Shown: positions 7,944 through 18,762, counted from the first letter of the stretch. The stretch is DNA of 49,540 nucleotides from Knoellia flava TL1 (GCF_000768675.1 NZ_AVPI01000029.1:1-49540); one strand, 5' to 3'. A program made the numbers and translations. Notes: generated from the letters alone by a model not told the origin.

Positions 7944-8827
7944 GACTCCTCCTTCGCGCCGTGCACGACGACGAGCGGGCACGGGCGGTCGCGGTGGATG
8001 AGGCCCTGGCTCACCGAGCCGATGAGCAGGCCGACGAACCCTCCGTGCCCCCGGCTGCCGACGACGATGAGCTGCGCGCCCTCCGCCCTGGCCAGGACCG
8101 CCTCCACGGGGAGGTTGCGACGCAGCACCGTGGTGACCTCGACCTCGGGGTGCTTGGCGGCCCACGGAGCCACCGTGTCCTCGAGCAGCTTCTGGTGGTG
8201 CCGCTCGAGCTCGACGACGTGCTCCTGGCTGAGCCATGCCGTGTCGAAGGCGTCGGGCACGTCGAGGGTCCACGCGTGGACGGCGACGAGCGGGGCGGAC
8301 AGCGCGGCGGCCCGCTCGACGGCGAAGGCGAGGGCGGCCTCGTTGGCCGGGGAGCCGTCGACGGCGACGACGACGGGCGCGTGCGGGTCGCTCGAACCGG
8401 GACGGTCGGCGACGACGACCGGGCACCGTGCGTGCGCGGCGACCTGGGCGGAGGTCGAGCCCGAGACGAGCTCGCCGAGCACGCTGTGCCGGTGGCGCCC
8501 GACGACGACGAGCTCGGCGCCCTCCGACGCTTCCACGAGGGTGGCGGCCGGCGTTCCGACCACCGACTCGGTGACGACCTCGCACTCCGACGAGAGCTCG
8601 GCGACACGGGCCCGTGCCCGTTCGACGACCTCGTTGTCGAGGTCCTCGGGCCAGGGCGCGGCGGGTCCGAAGCCGGGGGACGTCGACCAGAGCATGCCGC
8701 GAGCGACGACGACCTTGAGCGGCCGGCCCAGGCGGTCCGCCTCGCGGACGGCCCACTCCAGGGCGATGTCGCCGTCGGGCGAGTCGTCGAAGCCGACGAC
8801 GACGGGGCGGACGGTCTCGGTGCTCAT
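7940..8827 (-). CDS. tandem-domain universal stress protein
   Basis: 295 residues with two USP domains. Each carries the ATP-binding G-x2-G-x9-GS pattern: VVGRHRHSVLGELVSGSTS in the first and VVGSRGHGGFVGLLIGSVS in the second. ATP-binding two-domain USPs of this type are the hallmark of DosR-like regulons and slow growth under hypoxia. Start is ATG 8827, preceded by a strong GCAGGAGGAACC ribosome site; an in-frame upstream ATG at 8860 lacks one. The gene lies downstream of the DevR-type regulator gene in the same direction with its own candidate operator, and is coupled to the PPOX gene after it. Confidence 0.9.
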   Translation of the reverse strand: MSTETVRPVVVGFDDSPDGDIALEWAVREADRLGRPLKVVVARGMLWSTSPGFGPAAPWPEDLDNEVVERARARVAELSSECEVVTESVVGTPAATLVEASEGAELVVVGRHRHSVLGELVSGSTSAQVAAHARCPVVVADRPGSSDPHAPVVVAVDGSPANEAALAFAVERAAALSAPLVAVHAWTLDVPDAFDTAWLSQEHVVELERHHQKLLEDTVAPWAAKHPEVEVTTVLRRNLPVEAVLARAEGAQLIVVGSRGHGGFVGLLIGSVSQGLIHRDRPCPLVVVHGAKEES

Positions 8828-8893
8828 GGTTCCTCCTGCGCTGGGTGCGGTGTCCTGCACCTCCAGCGTGGTGAACCCGGCGTCGCCGTCACA

Positions 8894-8907
8894 GGGCCCT
8901 AGGTCCC
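8894..8907. promoter_or_regulatory. candidate DevR-type operator upstream of USP-PPOX operon
   Basis: GGGCCCTAGGTCCC preceded by ACA, among the closest matches to the window palindrome. Centre 73.5 bp before ATG 8827; because this gene has a ribosome site, a start of transcription about 30 bp before ATG would place it near -42. Confidence 0.65.
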
Positions 8908-8928
8908 GTGCCCGCGGTGACGCTCGGC

Positions 8929-9564
8929 TCAGGACCCGGCGGAACCGTGCTTCGTCACGTAGATGGCCGCCTGCGTCCGGCGCTCCATCCCCATCTTGGC
9001 GAGCACCGAGGTGACGTAGTTCTTCACCGTCTTCTCCGCGAGCGACATCGTCTCGCCGATCTGCCGGTTGGTGAGGCCTTCGGCGATGTGCTCGAGGATC
9101 CGCCGCTCCTGCGGTGACAGCTCGGCCAGGCGCGGGTCCTCGACGTCATGCCCCCACTGCTTGCGCAGGCGCGCCACGACGCCGTCGTCGAGCAGGGACT
9201 CCCCCGACGCGACCCGGCGGATCGAGTCGACGAGCTGCGTGCCGCGGATGTCCTTGAGCAGGTAGCCCGAGGCGCCCGCCATCACCGCTGCACGGAGCGC
9301 GTCGTCGTCGTCGAAAGACGTGAGGATGATGCCCGCGACCGACGGGTCGACCGAGCGCACGTCGCGGCACACGTCGATGCCGGAGCCGTCGGGCAGGCGG
9401 GCGTCGAGCACCATGACGTCGGGGCGCAGGGCCGGGATCCTCCGCGTCGCCTCTGCCGCCGTCGACGACTCCCCGACGACGTCGAGGTCCTCCTCGACCT
9501 CGAGCAGCTCGCGCAGCCCTCGACGCACGACCTCGTGGTCGTCCAGCAGATAGACACGGATCAT
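8929..9564 (-). CDS. NarL/DevR (DosR)-type response regulator
   Basis: 211 residues. Receiver domain 1-120 with the acidic pair in LLDDHE, phospho-acceptor D54 in MVLDARLPDGSG, and K in GYLLKDI. LuxR-type helix-turn-helix at about 145-205: LSPQERRILEHIAEGLTNRQIGETMSLAEKTVKNYVTS (in two adjoining parts). The layout is that of DevR/DosR, the hypoxia/NO/CO regulator of mycobacteria. Start at ATG 9564 is set by GAGGAGGG eight bases upstream. It sits third after the histidine kinase and a USP gene, all on the minus strand. Expected to bind the GGGNCCTAGGNCCC palindromes recorded here; that link is inference. Confidence 0.87.
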   Translation of the reverse strand: MIRVYLLDDHEVVRRGLRELLEVEEDLDVVGESSTAAEATRRIPALRPDVMVLDARLPDGSGIDVCRDVRSVDPSVAGIILTSFDDDDALRAAVMAGASGYLLKDIRGTQLVDSIRRVASGESLLDDGVVARLRKQWGHDVEDPRLAELSPQERRILEHIAEGLTNRQIGETMSLAEKTVKNYVTSVLAKMGMERRTQAAIYVTKHGSAGS

Positions 9565-9607
9565 CGACACCCTCCTCGCGGTTGGCGTCATCGTAGGACG
9601 CCGAGCG

Positions 9608-10552
9608 TCAGAGCGCACCGCTCCTGACGACCGCCACGGGCAGGTCGGCCCGTCGCAGGACCCCCCGGCTCACCGATCCGAGCAGCAGCCCGGCGAAGCC
9701 ACCTCCACCCCGCGCACCGACGACGAGGAGACCCGCCTCCTGCGACTCGGCGAGGAGCGCGTCGGTCTCGTGCGCCCGAGGCGTGCGTCGCGTCGTCCGT
9801 ATGCCGGGGTGGGACTGCCGCACGAACCGCTCCGCCTCGTCGACCGCCCACGTCGCGCGCTCGAGCTCCGCCTCGACCCGGTCGGGGCCGTGGCCGAGGC
9901 CGCCCCAGAGCTCGTCGAGCCACGGCACGACGTCACGACCCGACCACGCCGAGACGAGGACGAGGTCGGTGCGGGCGGCTGTTGCTGCCGCCGCCGCGAA
10001 GGCCACGGCACGCATCGAGGGTCGCGAGGCGTCGACCCCCACGACGACGGGACGCCCCTGCCCCAGCCGGCGCTGGCCCTGGACGACGACGACGGGGCAG
10101 CGGGCGTGGGCGCTCAGGGCGAAGGACACCGAGCCCACGCTCGCCGCGGGGTTCTCCAGACGGGTTCGTCGGCCGACGACGACGAGGTCGGCCTCGCCCG
10201 AGAGGGCGACGAGCTCGGCCGAGGGGTGCCCCACCGCACCGATGCTGCGGACGTCGAGTCCCGGGTGGGCCGGACGCACATGCTCGACTCCCTGGCTGGC
10301 GACCCGGTCGACGGCTCGACGCAACGTCGGGACGTCGGGCCCAGAGGCAGACCCCGGTCCTGCCGACAGCACGGGATCGACCGCGCACGCGACCATGAGC
10401 CGGCTCCTGTGCAGCTCGGCCCAGTCCGCCGCCCAGTCCAGCGCGAGACCCGCCTCCGGGGTCGCGTCGTAGCCGACGACGACGGTGCCCGTCGTGGCGC
10501 CGGGCACGTCCCGTGGTGGGAGGACGCCGGGGTCGGTCCTGAGATCAGCCAT
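9608..10552 (-). CDS. tandem-domain universal stress protein
   Basis: 314 residues with two USP domains: TVVVGYDATPEAGLALDWA opening the first, PVVVGVDASRPSMRAVAFA opening the second, and GARGGGGFAGLLLGSVSRG as the second ATP-binding loop. The first domain has a looser loop (GRRTRLENPAASVGSVS), so only the second surely binds ATP. Start ATG 10552 is preceded at six bases by CAGGCT, a plausible leaderless -10, and by a palindrome centred 42.5 bp upstream. It stands between the sensor kinase and the regulator genes, as in DosR-type clusters. Confidence 0.88.
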   Translation of the reverse strand: MADLRTDPGVLPPRDVPGATTGTVVVGYDATPEAGLALDWAADWAELHRSRLMVACAVDPVLSAGPGSASGPDVPTLRRAVDRVASQGVEHVRPAHPGLDVRSIGAVGHPSAELVALSGEADLVVVGRRTRLENPAASVGSVSFALSAHARCPVVVVQGQRRLGQGRPVVVGVDASRPSMRAVAFAAAAATAARTDLVLVSAWSGRDVVPWLDELWGGLGHGPDRVEAELERATWAVDEAERFVRQSHPGIRTTRRTPRAHETDALLAESQEAGLLVVGARGGGGFAGLLLGSVSRGVLRRADLPVAVVRSGAL

Positions 10553-10587
10553 GCGGCCAGCCTGCGGTCGCGCGAACCCTCCCGACA

Positions 10588-12371
<1,784 letters not shown>

Positions 12372-12389
12372 TCAGCCCGCCGCGGGTTC

Positions 12390-12403
12390 GGGACCTCCGG
12401 CCC
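12390..12403. promoter_or_regulatory. weak DevR-type operator candidate upstream of alcohol dehydrogenase
   Basis: GGGACCTCCGGCCC keeps the left half and the outer right bases but loses the central AGG. Centre 78.5 bp before ATG 12475. Confidence 0.35.
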
Positions 12404-12474
12404 TGACGGGACGGTCGCCGACTCCGTGGACTGGTGGTGCGGCACTCCGCCGCACCCCAGGAAGGAGCACGACC

Positions 12475-13515
12475 ATGAAGGCACTCGTCTACCACGGGCC
12501 CGGACAGAAGGCCTGGGAGGACGTCCCGGACCCCGCGATCACCGACGACACGGACGCCATCGTCCGGGTCGACGCCGTGACCATCTGCGGCACCGACCTG
12601 CACATCCTCAAGGGTGACGTGCCCGACGTCACCGACGGTCGCATCCTCGGGCACGAGGCCGTGGGTACGGTCCTCGAGGTCGGGTCCGCCGTGACCCGGG
12701 TGAGGCCGGGTGACCGCGTCCTCGTCTCGTGCATCTCCTCCTGCGGGTCCTGCCGCTTCTGCCGCCAGAGCCGCTACGGACAGTGCCTCGGTGGTGGCGG
12801 CTGGATCCTCGGCCACCTCGTCGACGGCACCCAGGCCGAGCTCGTCCGCGTGCCCTTCGCCGACACCTCGACCCACCCGATCCCGGACGGCGTGAGCGAC
12901 GAGGAGGTCCTCATGCTCGCGGACATCGGTCCGACGGGCTACGAGGTCGGCGTGCTCAACGGGCGCGTCTCCCCCGGCGACACCGTCGTCGTGGTGGGCG
13001 CAGGGCCGATCGGGCTGTCGGTCATCATGGGCGCCCGGCTCGTCAGCCCGGCGCACATCGTCGCCGTCGACCTCGCCGACTCCCGGCTGGAGGCGGCCAA
13101 GCAGTTCGGGGCCGACGTCACGGTCAACCCCTCGCGCGAGGACGCGCTCGAGGTCGTCCGGTCGCTGACCGACGGACTCGGCGCCGACACCGCCGTCGAG
13201 GCAGTGGGCGTCCCGGAGTCCTTCGAGCAGTGCTGCGCCCTCGTCCGCCCCGGCGGCACGGTCGCCAACGTCGGCGTCCACGGCTCCCCCGCGGTGCTCC
13301 ACCTCGAGGACCTCTGGATCAAGGATGTGACGATCACGACCGGTCTCGTCGACACCTTCTCGACGCCGACGCTCCTCCGGCTCGTCGCCGGCCACCAGGT
13401 CGACCTCGCGCGGTTCGTCACCCACCGGTTCACGATGGACGAGTTCGAGAAGGCCTACGAGGTCTTCGCCGCGGCCGCCGACACCCGCGCCCTCAAGGTG
13501 GTCCTCACCCGCTGA
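12475..13515 (+). CDS. zinc-dependent alcohol dehydrogenase (medium-chain)
   Basis: 346 residues. Catalytic zinc site: ICGTDLHILKG and GHEAVGTV. Structural zinc cysteines: CISSCGSCRFCRQSRYGQC. NAD-binding motif VVGAGPIGLSV, followed by an acidic residue (VDLADSRL) favouring NAD over NADP. It interconverts an alcohol and its aldehyde or ketone. ATG 12475 has a GGAAGGAG ribosome site eight bases upstream; an open frame reaching further upstream is ignored. The MgtE-like gene follows four bases after the stop, so they are probably one operon. Possible DevR-type control via a weak palindrome. Confidence 0.9.
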   Translation: MKALVYHGPGQKAWEDVPDPAITDDTDAIVRVDAVTICGTDLHILKGDVPDVTDGRILGHEAVGTVLEVGSAVTRVRPGDRVLVSCISSCGSCRFCRQSRYGQCLGGGGWILGHLVDGTQAELVRVPFADTSTHPIPDGVSDEEVLMLADIGPTGYEVGVLNGRVSPGDTVVVVGAGPIGLSVIMGARLVSPAHIVAVDLADSRLEAAKQFGADVTVNPSREDALEVVRSLTDGLGADTAVEAVGVPESFEQCCALVRPGGTVANVGVHGSPAVLHLEDLWIKDVTITTGLVDTFSTPTLLRLVAGHQVDLARFVTHRFTMDEFEKAYEVFAAAADTRALKVVLTR

Positions 13516-13519
13516 CCGG

Positions 13520-14536
13520 GTGCGGACCACGGCCGACGGGGCACCAGTGGTGGACCGGACCGCGTCCTCGCGGCGGAGGGCGCACCCAGCCCGCGCGGCG
13601 CTGCGTCACGCGACGCTCGCCGTGCCGCGCACGACGCCGGACGAGCGGGTCGACGACCTGCTCGCCCGGTTGCGTGGCGACCCCGTGGCGCGTGCCGAGT
13701 ACGTCGCCGTCTTCGACGCCGAGCGCCTCGTCGGCGTGGTGAGCACGGGCGCCCTCGTCGCGGCCGGTCCGTGTTCCTCCGTCGCCGACGTCATGGACCC
13801 GAACCCTCCGACCGTGTCGCCGACGACCGACAGTGAGCCCGCCGCATGGCGGGCGGTCGAGGCGGGCTGGTCGACGGTGGCCGTCGTCGACGAGCGTGGC
13901 CGGTTCCTCGGGCTCGTCCCCTCGCAGACGCTGCTCGCCCTCGTGCACTCCGAGCACGACGAGGACCTCGCCCGCCTCGGTGGATTCGGGGGCACCGCCG
14001 CGGCCGCTCGCTCGACGAGCCTCGAGCCGGTCTCGCGCCGGTTGCGCCACCGGCTGCCGTGGCTCGTCGTCGGACTGCTGGGAGCCCTGCTCGCCGCCGG
14101 TGTCGTGGGTGGCTTCGAGGAGACGCTGCGCGTCAACGTCCTCGTCGCCTCGTTCCTGCCCGGGGTCGTCTACCTCGCCGACGCGGTCGGCACGCAGACC
14201 GAGGCCCTCGTCATCCGCGGGCTGTCACTGGGTGTCGGCATCCGACGGGTCGTGCGGCGAGAGGCCCTCACCGGTGCGCTCCTCGGCGCCTTCCTCGGGG
14301 CCATCGCACTCGGGGTCGTGGCCGCCATCTGGCGCGACTCCGGCGTGGCGATCGCCGTCGCCCTCGCCATCCTTCTCGCGTCGGTCATCGCCACCGGGGT
14401 CGCCATGGCGCTCCCGTGGGTCTTCCACCGCCTCGGCACGGACCCGGCGTTCGGGTCGGGACCACTGGCGACGGTCGTGCAGGACATCATCACGGTCGCG
14501 GTCTACTTCCAGCTCGCGACCTGGATCGTCCGCTGA
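13520..14536 (+). CDS. CBS-MgtE-type magnesium/divalent cation transporter-like protein
   Basis: 338 residues. Two degenerate CBS motifs (about 45-75, and VADVMDPNPPTVSPTTDSEP with the following VAVVDERGRFLGLVPSQTL), then five hydrophobic segments from about residue 178 on, ending ATVVQDIITVAVYFQLATWIV, the usual MgtE end. The MgtE N-terminal superhelical domain is missing, replaced by a short basic leader. Role: probably Mg2+ or Co2+ channel gated by the CBS pair; the shortened form may be gated differently. GTG start four bases after the dehydrogenase stop. The last 47 bp overlap the convergent gene at 14490-15149. Confidence 0.75.
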   Translation: MRTTADGAPVVDRTASSRRRAHPARAALRHATLAVPRTTPDERVDDLLARLRGDPVARAEYVAVFDAERLVGVVSTGALVAAGPCSSVADVMDPNPPTVSPTTDSEPAAWRAVEAGWSTVAVVDERGRFLGLVPSQTLLALVHSEHDEDLARLGGFGGTAAAARSTSLEPVSRRLRHRLPWLVVGLLGALLAAGVVGGFEETLRVNVLVASFLPGVVYLADAVGTQTEALVIRGLSLGVGIRRVVRREALTGALLGAFLGAIALGVVAAIWRDSGVAIAVALAILLASVIATGVAMALPWVFHRLGTDPAFGSGPLATVVQDIITVAVYFQLATWIVR

Positions 14537-15149
14537 CCCCGCGGGAGGCGCCGCGGAGAAGCCGAGGCAGCGCGAGGCCGGTCACGACCGCGACCGCCGT
14601 GGCCATGGCGAGGGCCCCCAGCAGTCCCACCGCCACCGAGACGGGCAAGGGCTGGCCGGGTCGCCACAGCGGGGTCGCGAGGAGCATGAAGACGGCGAGC
14701 CCGCACGACCATGCGACCGCCGTCCACGGCACCCAGAACCCCGCACGGTCGACGTGCCGTCTCAGCTCGAGCCACTGCGCCGTCCCCAGCGACGCGAGAA
14801 GGACCGCAGCGAGGGCCGCCGCGACGAGTGCGAGCACGGCAACCGGCAGCTCGCCGAGCGTCACCGCCGCCGCCATCGGCACCATGACCACGACGTAGGC
14901 CAGGGCCGCCGCCACCGACGTCAGCCCGGAGAAGCGCCACACGTCGAGCCTCGGCACCACCGACCGCAGGACGTGCCCCTGCGCTGCTCCCAGCAGCAGC
15001 CCTTCCACCGCACCGGCGAGAACGACGGAGGGCACGGCCAGGCGGGCCGGCGAGTCCGCGGTGAGCACGCCGACCACGGCGGGCGCGACGAACCCGGCGA
15101 GCTCTCCCGCGACCGTCCAGCGCACCCAGCGCCACTGCAGCGGGCTCAC
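14490..15149 (-). CDS. membrane protein of unknown function, coupled to sulP
   Basis: 219 residues, not recognised. About six hydrophobic segments (13-30, 40-60, 75-98, 100-122, 138-160, 168-192) with short basic loops and an Arg/Ser-rich tail; no motif I can name. The GTG start overlaps the TGA of the sulP gene (GTGA), so it is almost certainly translated with it and may modulate transport. Its 3' end overlaps the convergent MgtE-like gene by 47 bp, an unusual arrangement that makes the final 15 codons doubtful. Confidence 0.68.
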   Translation of the reverse strand: MSPLQWRWVRWTVAGELAGFVAPAVVGVLTADSPARLAVPSVVLAGAVEGLLLGAAQGHVLRSVVPRLDVWRFSGLTSVAAALAYVVVMVPMAAAVTLGELPVAVLALVAAALAAVLLASLGTAQWLELRRHVDRAGFWVPWTAVAWSCGLAVFMLLATPLWRPGQPLPVSVAVGLLGALAMATAVAVVTGLALPRLLRGASRGVSGRSRSRAGSRPRP

Positions 15150-16915
15150 GGCGCCGGCCCTCCCGGGCCGGGTATGCCGTCCGGCCCGGTCGAGCGGTCC
15201 CCCTCGCGTGGCGCACGACCGCCGCCCTGCGCCGCACCACCCGGCGGTGACGAACCGTTCATCCTCGCCGACCAGTCCGCGTAGCCCTGCACGGCATACG
15301 GGAGGGTCATGAAGATGTGGTCCTCCCCGACGCGGTCGACGAGGCCGGAGCGGCGCAGGTCGTCGCGCAGCTCCTGCTTGACCCGGCTCAGCGCGAGGAC
15401 GACACCGCGGCGGTCGACCTCCCGGCGCAGCGTCTCGAGGGTGTCCGAGGCGGTGAGGTCGACGGTGACGTTGGCCTCCATGTTGAGCAGCAGCCACCGA
15501 GCCGGCGTCGGCGCCTCGTCGACGGCGCGGAGCGCGCGGGTGACGAAGTCGTGGGCGTTCGCGAAGAAGAGCGGCGAGTCGTAGCGGTAGACGACGAGAC
15601 CCGGGACCGGTCTGGCCGAGGGGTAGTCGTCGACGTCGTGCATGCCGGCGACGCCCGGGACGTGACCGAGGATGCCGTCGTGCGGGCGCGACACCCGGTG
15701 CAGCAGGTCGAGCAGCGACAGCACGATGGCGACGAGCACCCCCGGCAGGATGCCGAGCACGAGCACCGACGCGGTCGTGCCGACGGCGAGCAGGCCCTCG
15801 GTCCGCCGGAAGGAGAAGATCCGCCGGAACTCGGCCACGTCGACGAGCCGGAGCGCCGCGAAGACGACGAGTGCCCCGAGCGCCGCGGTCGGGAACCTCG
15901 CGAGCACGGGGTTGGCGACGACGACGGCGAGGACGACCGTGACGAGTGCGACGAGCGAGTTCACCTGGCTGCGACCGCCGCTCGCGTCGACGATGGCGGT
16001 CCGGCTGCCACTGCTGCTCACCGGGAAGCCCTGGGTGACACCGACGGCGACGTTGGTGACGCCGAGGGCGAGCAGCTCCTGCTTGGCGTCGAGCCCGTCC
16101 TCGTGGCGCGGCTCGAAGGCGCGCCCGGTGAGGACGTTGTCGGTGTAGGCCACGACAGCGATCCCGAGCGCCGCAGGCAGCAGCGCCCGCAGGTCGGCGA
16201 TCCCGACGTCGGGAACGGTCGGGACCGGGAGCTCGCGCGGGACCGGGCCCACGACCGCGACCCCACGGGCGTCGAGCGAGAGGAGCACGACGGCGGCGGC
16301 TGAGGCGAGCACGCCCAGCAGGGGCACCGGCAGCCTCGGCGCGAACCGTGTGACGACGAGGAGGAAGGCGAGCACCGAGGCGGCCACGAGGACGGTGGGC
16401 CGGTGGACGTCGCCGAGCCCCTCGACGACCGACGACACCTGCGCCACGGTGCTCTCTCCCGTCACCTCGAGACCCGTCACCTTGCCGAGCTGGCTCACCA
16501 CCATGAGGGTCGCCACCCCCGCCATGTAGCCGACGAGCACGGGCCGCGAGAGCAGCTCGGCGAGGAAGCCGAGACGCAGCGCCCACGCGAGCAGGCAGAA
16601 GCCGCCGACGAGGAGCGCGAGCCCGGCGGCGAGGGCGGCGTAGCGCCCCGGGTCGCCTCTGGCGAGACCGCCGAGCGCCACCGCCGTCATGAGCGCGGTC
16701 GTCGACTCGGGCCCCACGGAGAGCAGCCGGGAGGAGCCGAGGACGGCATACCCCACGATCGCGGTCCCGGCCGCCCACAGACCGGTGACGGGCGGCAGAC
16801 CGGCGACGCCGGCATACGCCATGACCTGAGGGATGAGGTAGGCCGCGACGGTGACCCCGGCGACGACGTCACCCCGCAGACGCACCCGGTCGCCCAGGAT
16901 GTCGGTGGCCCGCAC
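15146..16915 (-). CDS. SulP-family anion permease with STAS domain
   Basis: 589 residues. SulP core from residue 15: VVAGVTVAAYLIPQVMAYA, then GTAIVGYAVLGSSRLLSVGPE (two adjoining parts), about 10-12 membrane segments, NVAVGVTQGFPVSSSGSRTA, and a C-terminal STAS domain (about 425-545; LLLNMEANVTVDLTASDTLE). Carries sulfate, bicarbonate or another small anion in the membrane; sequence alone does not say which. A Gly/Pro/Ala tail follows the STAS domain. GTG start six bases after the fhs stop and an overlap with the next membrane gene make a three-gene operon. A bicarbonate or formate-related role would suit the fhs neighbour, but that is speculative. Confidence 0.88.
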   Translation of the reverse strand: MRATDILGDRVRLRGDVVAGVTVAAYLIPQVMAYAGVAGLPPVTGLWAAGTAIVGYAVLGSSRLLSVGPESTTALMTAVALGGLARGDPGRYAALAAGLALLVGGFCLLAWALRLGFLAELLSRPVLVGYMAGVATLMVVSQLGKVTGLEVTGESTVAQVSSVVEGLGDVHRPTVLVAASVLAFLLVVTRFAPRLPVPLLGVLASAAAVVLLSLDARGVAVVGPVPRELPVPTVPDVGIADLRALLPAALGIAVVAYTDNVLTGRAFEPRHEDGLDAKQELLALGVTNVAVGVTQGFPVSSSGSRTAIVDASGGRSQVNSLVALVTVVLAVVVANPVLARFPTAALGALVVFAALRLVDVAEFRRIFSFRRTEGLLAVGTTASVLVLGILPGVLVAIVLSLLDLLHRVSRPHDGILGHVPGVAGMHDVDDYPSARPVPGLVVYRYDSPLFFANAHDFVTRALRAVDEAPTPARWLLLNMEANVTVDLTASDTLETLRREVDRRGVVLALSRVKQELRDDLRRSGLVDRVGEDHIFMTLPYAVQGYADWSARMNGSSPPGGAAQGGGRAPREGDRSTGPDGIPGPGGPAP

Positions 16916-16921
16916 GACGGC

Positions 16922-18628
16922 TCAGAAGAGCCCGACGACGTTGCCGTCGGGGTCGAGGTCGATCGAGGCGGCGGCCGGGTGGCGGGGCAGGCCGGGCATC
17001 GTGCGCATCTCGCCGCTGATGGCGTAGACGTAGCCGGCCCCGGCGGCCACGCGGACCTCGCGCACCGGCATCCGCCACCCGCGCGGGTCACCGCGCAGCG
17101 TGGGGTCGGACGAGATCGACAGGTGGGTCTTGGCGATGACGACGGGGAAGGCGCCGTAGCCGAGGACCTCGAACCGGGCGAGGTCGCGGGTCGCGACGTC
17201 CGAGAAGTCGACGCCCTCGGCGCCGTAGACGTCGGTCGCCACCGCCTCGATCTTGCGACGCAGCGGGGCGTCGAGGTCGTAGGTGGGACGCAGGGCGTGC
17301 GCGTCGTCGCACGCCCGAGCCACGACGGCAGCGAGGTCGGTCGCACCCTTGCCACCGTCGAGCACGTGCGTCGAGACCGCGACGCGGGCGCCCTCCTGCT
17401 CGGCGGCCTGGGCGATGACGGCGAGCTCGGAGTCGTGGTCGGTCGGGAAGGCGTTGACCGCGACGACCGGCGGGATGCCGAAGCCGCGGACGATCTCGAT
17501 GTGACGGCGCAGGTTGGCGATCCCGGCCCGCACCGCGTCCGGGTCCTCGTCGAGCATCTCAGCCGGCAGCGGCCGGCCGGCAGCGACCGAGAAGCGGCCC
17601 GAGTGCGCCTTGAGCGAGCGGACGGTCGCGACGAGGACCGCCGCGTCGGGAGCGAGCCCCGACACCCGGCACTTGAGGTTGACGAAGCGCTCGGCCCCCA
17701 TGTCGGACCCGAAGCCGGCCTCGGTGAGCAGGAAGTCACCCGTGTGGATCCCGATGCGGTCGGCGACGACCGACGAGTTGCCCGTGGCGATGTTGCCGAA
17801 CGGCCCGGTGTGGACGAGCACGGGAGTGTTCTCGGTCGTCTGGAGCAGGTTGGGCATGAGGGCGTCCTTGAGGATGACGGCCATGGCACCTGCCGCACGC
17901 AGGTCCTCGGCGGTCACGGGACGGCCGCCGGCCGTGAAGCCGACGACGATCCGTCCGAGCCGTTCGCGCAGGTCCGCGAGCGACGTCGACAGCGCGAGCA
18001 CCGCCATGACCTCGCTCGCTGCGGTGATGTCGAACCCGGACTGCCGGGGAACCCCGTCGATGCGCGCACCGAGGCCCTCGACGATGCCGCGCAGCGCCCG
18101 GTCGTTTACGTCGAGGACGCGGCGCCACGAGATGCTGCGGACGTCGACGTCGAGCTCGTTGCCGTGGTGCAGGTGGCTGTCGAGCATCGCGGCGAGGAGG
18201 TTGTGCGCCGCCGTCACCGCGTGGAAGTCGCCGGTGAGGTGGAGGTTGAGCGTCTCCATCGGCAGCACCTGGCTGAACCCGGCTCCCGCCGCCCCGCCCT
18301 TGACGCCGAACGTCGGACCCATCGACGGCTGCCGCAGCGCGAGCGTCGCCCGGTGCCCCAGCTGCGAGAGGCCCTGTGCGAGACCGACGGCGGTCGTCGT
18401 CTTGCCTTCGCCGAGCGGCGTCGGCGTGATGGCGGTGACGACGACGTAGCGGGCCCGCGGCAGCCCGGCCAGGTCCTGCTCGGCGGCGAGGTGGACCTTC
18501 GCGACGTGCCGCCCGTAGGGCTCCAGCCGCTCGAGGGGTATGCCGGCCACCCCCGCGACCGTCTCGATCGGGTCGAGGCGCGCGGCGCGGGCGATGGCGA
18601 GGTCGGACGGAGGGGCGACGGTGCTCAT
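16922..18628 (-). CDS. fhs: formate--tetrahydrofolate ligase
   Basis: 568 residues, full length for the family. ATP-binding PTPLGEGKTTTAVGLAQGL near residues 70-88, RQPSMGPTFGVKGGAAGAG, then HLTGDFHAVTAAHNLLAA, and a conserved C-terminal GMRTMPGLP-like stretch (GEMRTMPGLPRHPAA). Makes 10-formyl-THF from formate, THF and ATP in the cytosol, feeding purine and one-carbon metabolism; under anaerobiosis it can run in reverse to yield ATP. ATG 18628 is preceded at six bases by GACCGT (leaderless) and by a palindrome centred 42.5 bp upstream, suggesting hypoxic induction. First gene of the operon with sulP. Confidence 0.95.
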   Translation of the reverse strand: MSTVAPPSDLAIARAARLDPIETVAGVAGIPLERLEPYGRHVAKVHLAAEQDLAGLPRARYVVVTAITPTPLGEGKTTTAVGLAQGLSQLGHRATLALRQPSMGPTFGVKGGAAGAGFSQVLPMETLNLHLTGDFHAVTAAHNLLAAMLDSHLHHGNELDVDVRSISWRRVLDVNDRALRGIVEGLGARIDGVPRQSGFDITAASEVMAVLALSTSLADLRERLGRIVVGFTAGGRPVTAEDLRAAGAMAVILKDALMPNLLQTTENTPVLVHTGPFGNIATGNSSVVADRIGIHTGDFLLTEAGFGSDMGAERFVNLKCRVSGLAPDAAVLVATVRSLKAHSGRFSVAAGRPLPAEMLDEDPDAVRAGIANLRRHIEIVRGFGIPPVVAVNAFPTDHDSELAVIAQAAEQEGARVAVSTHVLDGGKGATDLAAVVARACDDAHALRPTYDLDAPLRRKIEAVATDVYGAEGVDFSDVATRDLARFEVLGYGAFPVVIAKTHLSISSDPTLRGDPRGWRMPVREVRVAAGAGYVYAISGEMRTMPGLPRHPAAASIDLDPDGNVVGLF

Positions 18629-18663
18629 GGCACCACGGTCCTCCAGCAACGGTCCGGCGTCAC

Positions 18664-18677
18664 GGGACGAAGGGCCC
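18664..18677. promoter_or_regulatory. candidate DevR-type operator upstream of fhs
   Basis: GGGACGAAGGGCCC. Centre is 42.5 bp before the presumed leaderless ATG at 18628, the same spacing as at 5029 and 10552. It is also 92.5 bp from the divergent start at 18763. Confidence 0.58.
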
Positions 18678-18750
18678 CCGACTCCCTCACGGCGTGGAGC
18701 CCACCCGGGCAGGCCCGCTCGGGCCGTTCCGGTGACGCCCGGCCCGGGTC

Positions 18751-18756
18751 TAGCCT
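18751..18756 (+). promoter_or_regulatory. -10 box TAGCCT, leaderless promoter
   Basis: TAGCCT is followed by six bases and ATG 18763; no ribosome site is present. Confidence 0.55.
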
Positions 18757-18762
18757 GCGCAC

